Assembly (NCBI GenBank): GCA_022736535.1
Contig: DZCT01000078.1
Span: 1 to 14,383, forward strand
Reading direction: 5' to 3'
Source: Desulfatirhabdium butyrativorans
GTDB lineage: Bacteria > Desulfobacterota > Desulfobacteria > Desulfobacterales > JAIFKL01
DNA: 14,383 nucleotides
Under the pieces are notes generated by a model. The model ran no database searches, was not told the origin of the DNA, and saw only the letters and a program-made list of their open reading frames with translations. The translations under genes were made by a program, and so were the position numbers. Below, in pieces: positions 1 to 4,985 of the stretch; the first letter of the stretch is position 1; each line of letters starts with the position of its first letter.

Positions 1-162
1 GTGCGTCGGTTCGTAATGGAACATCAGCTTGCTGTTTTCAAAGAAAATGTTGTAGGTGTAGTACAAATAATCATCCACGACTTTATCATACAGCACATTA
101 ATTTCTAACGTGACATTTTCCTTTTGAGACAAGCTTTTTTTCATATCCATAGCAGCTTGCAT
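1..162 (-). CDS. Hypothetical protein, N-terminal fragment (runs off window)
   Basis: Fifty-four codons stay open from an ATG at 162 to the window edge, so the C-terminus is missing. An AGGGA-type ribosome binding site lies about 8 bases upstream. The visible part starts MQAAMDMKKSLSQ and continues with an acidic and aromatic stretch (DKVVDDYLYYTYNIFFE). There is no signal peptide or membrane segment. I do not recognise the family. It sits downstream of small-protein gene copy 1, on the same strand and probably in the same transcript. In the second copy of that module the equivalent position is held by a VapB-like antitoxin, so this could be another small accessory gene, but that is inference. 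A second in-frame ATG lies four codons in. Confidence 0.45.
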   Translation of the reverse strand, partial: MQAAMDMKKSLSQKENVTLEINVLYDKVVDDYLYYTYNIFFENSKLMFHYEPTH

Positions 163-290
163 TTTTCGGATCCCTGACGTTTCCCCCTCTGAGAAATTCC
201 GTATTTCTCTGAAAAACTGCTTTCAGACGGCTTTCAAATCGGTTGAATATCCTGACAAAATTATCGGCGCAGATATTTTCCATTTTCGTT

Positions 291-494
291 TCAGTCCGTC
301 AGCGAGACACGTTCATGTTCTTTCACATTTCTGTTCATACAATCCTCAATGGCTTTCAGAAGCCTCGTGTTGCCTTTGAAGTCCTCTTTCACCTCCCTTG
401 CAAACTCTTCCCTTTCAACAACAATAACGCCTTCCTCTGTTTTGTCTTTCAGAAAGAACGCTCTGATTTTTGAAAAAAAAGATGACAGTTTCAT
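291..494 (-). CDS. Small conserved protein, 67 aa, copy 1 of a duplicated gene
   Basis: This is a small soluble basic/acidic protein starting MKLSSFFSKIRAFF, with a central EEGVIVVEREEFAREVKE stretch and a helical FKGNTRLLKAIEDCMNR region. The ATG at 494 has a strong AGGAGG ribosome binding site and a promoter-like pair upstream. It is clearly paralogous to the 59-residue gene at 3337-3516. The shared reading frame, with mostly conservative changes, shows that it is translated. I do not recognise the family and see no catalytic motif. Because each copy precedes different small accessory genes, one of them a toxin-antitoxin pair, it might act as a regulator or antitoxin-like partner, but this is speculative. 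The C-terminus ends HERVSLTD, eight residues longer than copy 2. Confidence 0.65.
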   Translation of the reverse strand: MKLSSFFSKIRAFFLKDKTEEGVIVVEREEFAREVKEDFKGNTRLLKAIEDCMNRNVKEHERVSLTD

Positions 495-527
495 AGCCTT
501 ATCCTCCTTTTGGGATTTTTATTTCAA

Positions 528-554
528 TTTACACTCCTGTTTCACGGTATGCAA
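528..554 (-). promoter_or_regulatory. Candidate promoter of small-protein copy 1
   Basis: On the minus strand a TTGCAT box (549-554) and a TGTAAA box (528-533) are separated by 15 bp, about 34 bp before the ATG at 494. The same arrangement, with a perfect TATAAT box, is kept at 3551-3577 in the duplicated module, which supports a functional role. The spacer is shorter than the usual 17 bp. Confidence 0.4.
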
Positions 555-608
555 GATAAAAATTATGAGCGGAGCCGTCATGGGTCTTCATCTCTCAAAT
601 CAGTCCGG

Positions 609-866
609 TTAGTCAGAATCCGCATCTTCAACCTCGGCAGGCGTCATGGTCAGCAGTGCAATGATTTTAAGATTCTTTTCCTCATCCAGTATCTCATCAA
701 GCCTGTCCCAGAGCATATCCTGACGCTCTATCTGTGATTTTCCGCAAAAACTCTCGGAAACAACAAAACCGCCCACCTTTCCTTCGGGTGTCACACTGAT
801 TTCAACGGTCGGATTTTTCAGCCCTATGTCTGACAGAATCATCTCTAATTCTTCTTTGAAGTCCAT
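609..866 (-). CDS. BolA-like small protein, copy A (partner of HEPN gene)
   Basis: This is an 85-residue protein. Its layout matches the BolA/IbaG fold: an N-terminal helix (ELEMILSDIGL), a strand pair leading to FVVSESFCGKSQIERQ (about 34-49), a helix (MLWDRLDEILDEE), then LKIIALLTMTPAEVED (about 66-81). The pattern F-x-G-x-S, then R-Q and a C-terminal T-P-A-E is the one seen in BolA/IbaG proteins. The histidine that ligates Fe-S in many BolA proteins is absent. The start at 866 has GGGAG 8 bases upstream and overlaps the end of the HEPN gene by 22 bp, so translation is probably coupled. The paralogue at 1469-1729 has about two thirds identical residues by hand alignment. The fold call is by eye from sequence, so the function is open. 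Confidence 0.65.
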   Translation of the reverse strand: MDFKEELEMILSDIGLKNPTVEISVTPEGKVGGFVVSESFCGKSQIERQDMLWDRLDEILDEEKNLKIIALLTMTPAEVEDADSD

Positions 867-1294
867 CGTCTCACTCCCAGATTTATGATTTCAGCAGCAT
901 TATTGATTATCGTGTCGGAATTCGGTTTCAATATCTCTCCCCTGATATCCCTGTCCAAGCTTAACCGCCTGAACTCCGAAGTCAGTCTCGCATGAGAGGC
1001 GAACCGGTAATTATTTTTCCAACGCGCCCACACATCTCCCATCTGCACCGACAGCTTTTTCCGATCCTTCGGACGGATGAATTCGGCTATGCCGCTTTCT
1101 TTGAGAAGATTTCCCAGGTCATGGCGGCTTTCAAAAACCGGGGTCTCCCTTATTTTATAGGCAAGCAGCAGACATTCGACAGCAACACCCGCAAGATAAA
1201 TCGCCGCCGGATAACGCCGCTGTTTATGAAGTCTCCTTGCCGAGACAATCTGTTCCTGGGCCGCCTGAAGATAATGTTCGGGTCTGAATTTCAT
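845..1294 (-). CDS. HEPN-domain protein, copy A
   Basis: This is a 149-residue, mostly helical protein. The N-terminal part (EHYLQAAQEQIVSARRLHKQ, then YPAAIYLAGVAVECLLLAY, residues 28-46) is typical of HEPN domains, which occur in RNase toxins and in nucleotidyltransferase partners. ESRHDLGNLLKESG (55-68) fits the next HEPN helix. The second half has DVWARWKNNYRFASHARL and a C-terminal helix ending LGVRRW. The usual R-x4-6-H RNase motif is not clear; R97-x3-H101 is the nearest, and that His is Tyr in copy B, so nuclease activity is doubtful. The ATG at 1294 has AGGA 10 bases upstream and follows the stop of a 44-residue leader by 15 bp. The gene overlaps the BolA-like gene. Confidence 0.7.
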   Translation of the reverse strand: MKFRPEHYLQAAQEQIVSARRLHKQRRYPAAIYLAGVAVECLLLAYKIRETPVFESRHDLGNLLKESGIAEFIRPKDRKKLSVQMGDVWARWKNNYRFASHARLTSEFRRLSLDRDIRGEILKPNSDTIINNAAEIINLGVRRWTSKKN

Positions 1295-1309
1295 ATTCGG
1301 GCATCCTGC

Positions 1310-1444
1310 TTACAGCAAATCGGAGGCGGTGTCATTGCAAGATTCAGTATGCCCGGTGTCCGGCAGCCCGCCTGCGAAAGACATGCCGCACAGGCGCAGC
1401 GCCGTGAACATTGCGAAAACGAAAGTTTGAGTTGTTTTTTTCAT
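1310..1444 (-). CDS. Truncated signal-peptide leader (DUF1566-family N-terminus remnant), copy A
   Basis: This is a 44-codon ORF with a very good AGGAGG ribosome binding site 10 bases before the ATG at 1444. Residues 1-24 form a signal peptide (FVFAMFTALRLCGMSFA), followed by GGLPDTGHT. The PDTGQT-like motif after a signal peptide also opens the complete DUF1566 protein at 13362-14333, so this looks like a beheaded N-terminus of that family. Compared with the copy B remnant it has lost about 28 bp internally and ends early at TAA, 15 bp before the HEPN start. It may now serve only as a translated leader giving the HEPN gene its transcription and translation signals. Whether the peptide is made or exported is unknown. 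Confidence 0.55.
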   Translation of the reverse strand: MKKTTQTFVFAMFTALRLCGMSFAGGLPDTGHTESCNDTASDLL

Positions 1445-1468
1445 TGCTTGTTTCCTCCTTGTTTAAAA

Positions 1469-1729
1469 TTATTCATCAGAATCTGCGTCTTCCGCTTCGG
1501 CAGGCGTCATTGTCAGCAAGCCTACGATTTTCAGCCGTTTCTCTTCATCCAGCATTTTGTCCAATCTCTCCCAGAGCATGTTCTGACGCTCGATATGCGA
1601 CATTCCTGAGAATGTCTCGGAGATAACAAATTCGCCGAACCTTCCTGCGGGCGTCATGTCAATCTCCAGTATCGGATTTTCAAGCCCTATCCGGGACAAT
1701 ATGCTTTCCAGCTCTTGCCTGAATTCCAT
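1469..1729 (-). CDS. BolA-like small protein, copy B
   Basis: This 86-residue paralogue of 609-866 has the same BolA/IbaG-like layout: FVISETFSGMSHIERQ, MLWERLDKMLDEEK, then LKIVGLLTMTPAEAED, and the same acidic EDADSD tail. By hand alignment 58 of 85 positions are identical to copy A, with substitutions mostly conservative, so the gene has been kept under selection after duplication. The ATG at 1729 has AGGAG 7 bases upstream. It overlaps the frameshifted HEPN gene by 43 bp. Its stop lies only 25 bp from the start of the next leader (1444), so both cassettes probably share one transcript. The Fe-S-ligating histidine of classical BolA is absent here too. Confidence 0.65.
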   Translation of the reverse strand: MEFRQELESILSRIGLENPILEIDMTPAGRFGEFVISETFSGMSHIERQNMLWERLDKMLDEEKRLKIVGLLTMTPAEAEDADSDE

Positions 1730-2158
1730 CGTCTTACTCCTATATTGATTATTTCAAGGGCATTGCGAACAGCGGCATCGGAATTCGGCTTCAGAATATC
1801 ACCTCTGATGCCGCTGTCAAGTTTTAACCTTCTGAATTCCGATGACAGTCTGCTGTATGAAGCAAAGCGGTAATTGTTCTTCCAGCGGGACCACACTTCT
1901 CCCAGAAGCGCGGGATAGTTTCATCAGTTCCTTATGACGGATAAAATCAGCCATTCCGCTCTCTTTCAGAAGCTTCCTGAGATCATGTCTGCTTTCAAAT
2001 TCAGGTTCTCGTCTTGTTTTGTATGCGAGCAGCAGGCATTCCACCGCAACCCCCGCAAAATAAACCGCCTCCGGATAATGCTGTTCATTATGAAGCTTTC
2101 TTGCAGCGTCTATCCGCTCATAAGCAGCTTCAAGATAATGTTCGGGTCTGAATCTCAT
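1687..2158 (-). pseudogene. HEPN-domain gene, copy B, frameshifted
   Basis: This is a paralogue of 845-1294. The first frame (from the ATG at 2158) gives MRFRPEHYLEAAYERIDAAR, YFAGVAVECLLLAYK and ESRHDLRKLLKESG, then leaves the family after KLSRASG. The second half (VWSRWKNNYRFASYSRL to LGVRRW-equivalent IGVRRW) continues in another frame down to 1687. Aligning with copy A, one extra base near 1904-1907 (in GCTTCTGGGAG on the minus strand) restores a continuous protein. The His of the R-x3-H pair in copy A is Tyr here. Its ATG overlaps the TGA of the preceding leader remnant as ATGA. It may be a true pseudogene or a single-base sequencing error; the intact partner gene downstream makes an error, or recent decay, plausible. 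Confidence 0.7.
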
Positions 2159-2480
2159 ATTCGGGTATCCTGCCCGCAGAAATCTTCGCCCGGCGTGGGG
2201 CAGGCAATTTCGGCGGTGTCATTGTAATACCGAATCTCTATTGACTTTATATGATACTTTTTCCCACAGAGTTCACAGAGTTTTAAAATTCTCTGTGTCC
2301 TCTGTGGTTTTTTCACGCTCTGTGCCCTCTGTTGGAAAGAAAATTAGAGCATACTTTCAATAGAGATTTGGTATAACACTTGGTCTGCCCGGTGTCCGGC
2401 AGCCCGCCTGCGAAAGACATTCCGCACAGACACAGCGCCATGAACATTGCGAAAACGAGGGTTTTTGTCAGTTTTGCCAT
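2156..2480 (-). pseudogene. DUF1566-family leader remnant, copy B, split by a mobile element
   Basis: The ATG at 2480 has AAGGAG 10 bases upstream and encodes a signal peptide (LVFAMFMALCLCGMSFA) followed by GGLPDTGQTKCY. The reading frame then enters the 146-bp element at 2228-2373. Past the element it resumes at 2227 with YNDTAEIACPTPGEDFCGQD and ends TRI at a TGA overlapping the HEPN start codon. Removing the element and one TAA copy rebuilds one continuous ORF. Both halves match the complete family member at 13362-14333, which has PDTGQTACYD near residue 24 and EDLYGQDGNY near residue 164, so the break with the HEPN cassette falls just after GQD. The in-frame upstream ATG at 2501 lacks a ribosome binding site and is not preferred. 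Confidence 0.65.
2228..2373. mobile_element. Non-autonomous palindromic element (MITE), copy 1, 146 bp
   Basis: Its ends are inverted: TACCGAATCTCTATTGAC on the left and TACCAAATCTCTATTGAA read inward from the right. It is flanked by TAA on both sides (2225-2227 and 2374-2376), a target duplication confirmed because the interrupted leader ORF is continuous without it. The inside holds short direct/inverted units of the CACAGAG type. The copy at 3595-3783 is in the opposite orientation. It has no coding capacity. The TNA target and short ends would fit mobilisation by an IS5-family (IS1031-type) transposase, but this is inference. Confidence 0.75.
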
Positions 2481-2524
2481 TGGTTGTTTTCTCCTTGTCA
2501 TTGTTCGGGTTATGATTTTCGTAG

Positions 2525-2545
2525 GGGCATGTCGGCGACATGCCC
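2525..2545. terminator. Perfect 9-bp hairpin, possible terminator
   Basis: GGGCATGTC and GACATGCCC (2525-2533 and 2537-2545) pair around a 3-base loop, directly downstream of the broken PIN gene (stop at 2559) and upstream of leader B. There is no long T-run, so it may be just a repeat hairpin or a weak terminator separating the toxin-antitoxin and HEPN units. Confidence 0.35.
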
Positions 2546-2558
2546 TTGTTTACTAAGT

Positions 2559-2956
2559 TCACAGCAAAACATGAAATCCTTCCTGGGTAAAATGTCTGTC
2601 ATGAGTCAGAACCTCAGTCAGTCCGTAATCACGCATCACATTTATGGAAATGCAGTCAGTCAGGCTGTAACCTTTATCAGAACGGGCTCCAAGCCCGAAA
2701 TCAGTGTATCCCGTGTGTGCGGCACCGTTTCGACATAAGGGTCTTTCAGAATTTCATAAAGCAGATCTGCAATTGTTTTCCTTATCTCCGAACCGTAGGC
2801 GCAGAAAAAGTTGGCAACTTCAATCAGAACGGATTCCGTGGTCACACTCTGAAAGGGTTCTGAAACAAGTTTTACTTCAACGGCTTTCTCATGCCACTGG
2901 TCTTTCGGGTTAATCATTGCAATCCAGTAAAGCGTATCAACGAATATTGTCCTCAT
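2559..2956 (-). pseudogene. VapC-like PIN-domain toxin, frameshifted
   Basis: The first frame opens MRTIFVDTLYWIAMINPKDQ with the first PIN aspartate (D7), continues with TTESVLIEVANFF (second acidic residue) and KTIADLLYEILKDPYVE, and loses the family pattern after DTLISGL. The rest of the PIN domain lies in another frame from about 2690 down to the TGA at 2559: DKGYSLTDCISINVMRDYG, then TEVLTHDRHFTQEGFHVLL, holding the third acidic site (TDC) and the final THDRHF. A small deletion is the simplest cause, and a perfect hairpin (CGGGCT/AGCCCG) sits exactly at the break. The predicted ribonuclease would be inactive as written. The ATG overlaps the antitoxin stop by 4 bp. Confidence 0.75.
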
Positions 2957-3189
2957 TTTTTAGGAGTCCCGTAGAGATAATGGTCATGCTGTTCAGCCCC
3001 GTCTGCCGGAATATTTTCCCACTTTTCCGCAGGCACACTGCCGGTATGTTTATAAATTTTATCCCATATTGTTTCATGCCGGATATTTTTTTTCATCAAT
3101 TTCTGAATAAATTTGATTACCTGCTCCTGCTGTTCCGGCAACAACATTTTCAAGTCTCTGATAATCATATTTTCGCTGTCTGAGAGCAT
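2953..3189 (-). CDS. VapB-like antitoxin of PIN toxin
   Basis: This is a 78-residue protein directly before the PIN gene, with an ATGA overlap, the classic antitoxin-toxin order. The N-terminal half is helical (MIIRDLKMLLPEQQEQVIKF) and could be the DNA-binding or dimerising part. The C-terminus, with KWENIPADGAEQHDHYLYGT and a KK end, resembles tails commonly seen in antitoxins partnered with PIN proteins of the MRTIFVDT type, and would bind the toxin. The start at 3189 has AAGGAG about 10 bases upstream. It follows small-protein copy 2 by about 147 bp, probably under the promoter at 3551-3577. It is intact although its toxin is broken. The family assignment is from context and sequence memory. 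Confidence 0.65.
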   Translation of the reverse strand: MLSDSENMIIRDLKMLLPEQQEQVIKFIQKLMKKNIRHETIWDKIYKHTGSVPAEKWENIPADGAEQHDHYLYGTPKK

Positions 3190-3269
3190 TGTATATTCTC
3201 CTTATCCTGACAAAATTATCGGCGCAGATATTCTCCATTTTCATTTCAGTCCGTCAGAGAAACATATTA

Positions 3270-3336
3270 GACCTCTTTCAAAAGTCAAGTTTTATCCAAT
3301 AAAATCAAGTGAGCAACTCCCACTTTTGAAAGAGGT
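3270..3336. mobile_element. 67-bp palindromic element flanked by TTA
   Basis: ACCTCTTTCAAAAGT (3271-3285) and its exact complement (3322-3336) form 15-bp inverted ends. TTA stands on both sides (3267-3269 and 3337-3339). The sequence is missing from the otherwise matching copy 1 module, which supports insertion. It is too short to encode anything and is probably a MITE mobilised in trans. The right-hand TTA is the TAA stop codon of the small gene. Confidence 0.65.
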
Positions 3337-3516
3337 TTATTCATGTTTTTTCGCTTTCCGGTTCATCCCCTCTTCTATAGCTTTCAGAAGAGCCGTGTTG
3401 CCTTTGAATTTCTCCTTCATCTCCCGTGCAAATTCTTCTCTCTCGACAACGACAACCCCCTCTTCCTGTCTTCTGAACATCGCTCTGATTTTTGAAAAAA
3501 AAGATGGGAGTTTCAA
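3337..3516 (-). CDS. Small conserved protein, 59 aa, copy 2 (TTG start)
   Basis: This is a paralogue of 291-494: KLPSFFSKIRAMFRRQ, EEGVVVVEREEFAREMKE, then KFKGNTALLKAIEEGMNR. The start aligned with copy 1 is a TTG at 3516, with GAGGA 7 bases upstream; copy 1 has ATG at the same place. Substitutions are mostly conservative, which argues for translation. It ends KAKKHE at a TAA bordering the 67-bp element, eight residues before the end of copy 1. The downstream genes are the VapB-like antitoxin and the broken PIN toxin, on the same strand. The function is unknown, with no catalytic motif, signal peptide or membrane segment. The TTG start may lower translation compared with copy 1. Confidence 0.6.
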   Translation of the reverse strand: MKLPSFFSKIRAMFRRQEEGVVVVEREEFAREMKEKFKGNTALLKAIEEGMNRKAKKHE

Positions 3517-3550
3517 AGCCTTATCCTCTTTTTTGAATTTTTTATTTCAA

Positions 3551-3577
3551 ATTATACTCCTGTTTCCCGGTATGCAA
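3551..3577 (-). promoter_or_regulatory. Candidate promoter of small-protein copy 2
   Basis: On the minus strand TTGCAT (3572-3577) and a perfect TATAAT (3551-3556) are 15 bp apart, some 34 bp before the TTG start. The region is conserved in the duplicate at 528-554. It could drive the small gene, the antitoxin and the PIN gene together. Confidence 0.5.
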
Positions 3578-3594
3578 GATAAAAATCATAATTA

Positions 3595-3783
3595 TACCGA
3601 ATCTCTATTGAAAGCATTCTCTCATTTTGTTTCCCGCAGAGGACACAGAGTTGGAAAAAACCGCAGAGGACACAGAGAATTTTTTAAAAACTCTGTGTTC
3701 TCCGTGGGCTTTTCTTCTCTGTGATCTCTGTGGGAAACCCCTCCGGGGAAAAAATATCATATAAAGTCAAAAGAGATTCGGTA
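3595..3783. mobile_element. Non-autonomous palindromic element (MITE), copy 2, 189 bp
   Basis: This is the same element as 2228-2373 but inverted. Its left end (TACCGAATCTCTATTGAAAG) matches the right end of copy 1, and its right end, read inward, carries the TTGACTTTATATGATA sequence found at the left end of copy 1. It is flanked by TTA on both sides (3592-3594 and 3784-3786). The interior contains longer CGCAGAGGACACAGAG-type units facing their complements around a central AATTTTTTAAAAA. Confidence 0.75.
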
Positions 3784-3786
3784 TTA

Positions 3787-3877
3787 CGCCCCGACATCAA
3801 TGTCGGGGCTGAAAGCGAAAGTACCCTGAAGGCAGGAAATCAAGCCGGCTTAAGCCTGCTTTCGCTTTCAGAGGGGC
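3787..3877. repeat. Nested palindromes next to MITE copy 2
   Basis: A perfect 10-bp palindrome GCCCCGACAT/ATGTCGGGGC (3788-3809) overlaps a 13-bp inverted pair CTGAAAGCGAAAG/CTTTCGCTTTCAG (3809-3821 and 3859-3871). These enclose AAGCC/GGCTT, and the whole is bounded by CGCCCC and GGGGCG. No gene is seen here; it is probably another small repeat abutting the TTA duplication of the MITE. Confidence 0.55.
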
Positions 3878-3912
3878 GATTGATCTCTCGTCGCTTGTTT
3901 TTCCGATTTTCA

Positions 3913-4632
3913 TCAATAACGCTTTATGATCCGAACATTTTCGCAAAACCAAATCGGCAGAGACAAGGCTGAAATCACGGTTTCCTCAGTCAAAAAATCA
4001 CAAATCCCCCCTTGAGGGGGGCGCAGGGGGGTGTCTGCCGGAAACATTCCTCCTATCCCCGTGTAGAGACATCCTACCTGCCCCCCTTCAAAGGGGGAGT
4101 TTCTATTTTTTTTATTTCCTGTCTCTGTTCCCAACTTGTTAATCTCTCTGATTAAATCTTCTGCATCGGGAATTTCTTCTGCAATCATTAAACGCTTTGA
4201 CTCGCGTACAGTCGTTAATGTCCGTATCAGATCATGTTCAGGCACGTAGTAATTGTTGCCGAGACAGATAGAAGCGTAGTCTTCTTTTTTCCATTGCCCG
4301 CCGTGATACAAGGAAATACCCTCCGCCGGAATTTTTCTTTTTCGGAGCGCATCTATCCGGGCTGTATCTGTTCCCGTGAAATTGGCGACAATGACAGGCG
4401 GTGTTATCACTGTTTTTGAGGGACGCCGATTCTGGCTGAACACCCGCCGGGGTTTCATCAATTTTCTGTCATTATAAATGCTGATGATTTTGTCTTCGAT
4501 TTCCGAGGAATCCGTATCCGAAGAAAATTGACTCACTGCCTTCAGACAATAATTATTTTCGAGATTTTTCAGCGTCTTTTCTATGACCGCAAAAGTGATG
4601 TTTTCTCCGAAAAACACACCGAGGTAAAACAT
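3913..4632 (-). pseudogene. Degenerate terminase-nuclease-like (RNase H fold) protein, repeat-invaded C-terminus
   Basis: The likely start is the ATG at 4632, with ACAGGA 9 bases upstream; the ORF extends to 4731 only through repeat sequence. About 177 residues look native. The order MFYLGVFFGENITFAVIE, PPVIVANFTGTDTARIDALR (about 78-97), YYVPEHDLIRTLTTVRESKR (about 128-147), then DAEDLIREINKL follows the stand-alone terminase-nuclease-like proteins I know (GVDLGQxxDYTA, VVDATGVG, VPKRDL, LxxELLNF). The first catalytic Asp is Phe (residue 7) and the second is Asn (about 84), so metal-dependent cleavage is unlikely. From about residue 178 onward the frame reads through a G/C-rich repeat (4004-4100) to the stop at 3913. 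It is either a decaying gene or one re-used without catalysis. The family call is from memory of motifs. Confidence 0.5.
4004..4100. repeat. G/C-tract inverted repeat inside the terminase-like ORF
   Basis: ATCCCCCCTTGAGGGGGG followed by CGCAGGGGGGTGT on the left faces CTGCCCCCCTTCAAAGGGGG on the right. The same type of unit recurs at about 4778-4878. It lies within the 3' part of the terminase-like ORF and supplies its apparent C-terminal residues. Confidence 0.65.
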
Positions 4633-4636
4633 AATA

Positions 4637-4935
4637 AATCCTGTAAAATAAGCCCTGTAGCTCTCGTTCCCGCGCTCTGCGCTGGAATGCAGCCCGGACG
4701 CACAGCGTCCGAACAGTAAAACGGGTTTCAAACCCGTTCTACGTTCCCACGCAGATTAAGGGCGGATGCCTGAAAATCTCCCATCGAGGGGGGCAGGGGG
4801 GTGTCCGCGCCGGACGCGGCAGCTCCGGTGAAATCTTCCGGCGCCGGAAACACCCCCCTGCCCCCCTCAAGGGGGGATTGCGGCTTAACTTAATGCCGTT
4901 GACGCAGAGCGTGGGAACGAGACAATCCTGTAAAA
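4637..4935. repeat. Composite repeat block flanked by 12-bp direct repeats
   Basis: The block between two copies of AATCCTGTAAAA (4637-4648 and 4924-4935) is a stack of repeats with no gene. It begins CTCGTTCCCGCGCTCTGCG and ends CGCAGAGCGTGGGAACGAG. Inside are the hairpin AACGGGTTTCAAACCCGTT (near 4718-4740) and a long G/C-tract inverted repeat (about 4778-4878: GGGGGGCAGGGGGGTGT facing ACACCCCCCTGCCCCCC). The left direct repeat overlaps the ribosome binding site of the terminase-like gene, so the block has cut that gene off from its original upstream region. Confidence 0.6.
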
Positions 4936-4972
4936 AAAAACGCTTCCCTCTGGTTCAGAGAAAAGCGTTTTT
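4936..4972 (-). terminator. Intrinsic terminator of the qrc operon
   Basis: AAAAACGCTT (4936-4945) pairs with AAGCGTTTTT (4963-4972), with a CTCTG/CAGAG extension toward the loop. On the minus strand the stem is followed by a run of nine T, typical of a rho-independent terminator. It sits about 150 bp past the last gene of the operon. The A/T-rich arms may let it work in both directions. Confidence 0.75.
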
Positions 4973-4985
4973 ATTCTATAAAGGT

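Larger units (their letters stand above)
248..560 (-). repeat. Duplicated module copy 1 (promoter + small gene + downstream spacer)
   Basis: This segment is homologous to 3203-3577. The two copies share the promoter region with its TTGCATACC core, the leader sequence, most of the small gene, and the post-gene stretch ending GATAATTTTGTCAGGATA. Similarity stops at that last motif, after which unrelated genes follow. The copies have diverged, with many substitutions and a 67-bp element present only in copy 2, so the duplication is not recent. Confidence 0.75.
3203..3577 (-). repeat. Duplicated module copy 2
   Basis: This is the partner of 248-560. The promoter boxes, ribosome binding site region, small gene and the post-gene sequence (CTGACGGACTGA to GTCAGGATA) correspond. 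The main difference is the 67-bp palindromic element at 3270-3336. Past the module the sequence leads within about 14 bp to the VapB-like antitoxin start. Confidence 0.75.

Noticed and set aside
98..283. 61-codon minus-strand ORF starting MENICADNFVRI
   Set aside because: Its start lies in the conserved trailing part of the duplicated module and the rest is unrelated to copy 2. It overlaps the better-supported partial gene at 1-162 and has no good ribosome binding site.
992..1609. 205-codon plus-strand ORF across the HEPN and BolA-like genes
   Set aside because: It is antisense to three genes supported by paralogy; its translation looks compositionally random and has no domain.
3113..3724. 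203-codon plus-strand ORF
   Set aside because: Antisense to the antitoxin and small-protein copy 2, and it runs through two mobile elements.
4633..4731. Extended N-terminus of the terminase-like ORF
   Set aside because: The extra 33 codons are read from the CTCGTTCCC-type repeat. The ATG at 4632 has a ribosome binding site and begins the motif-bearing part.
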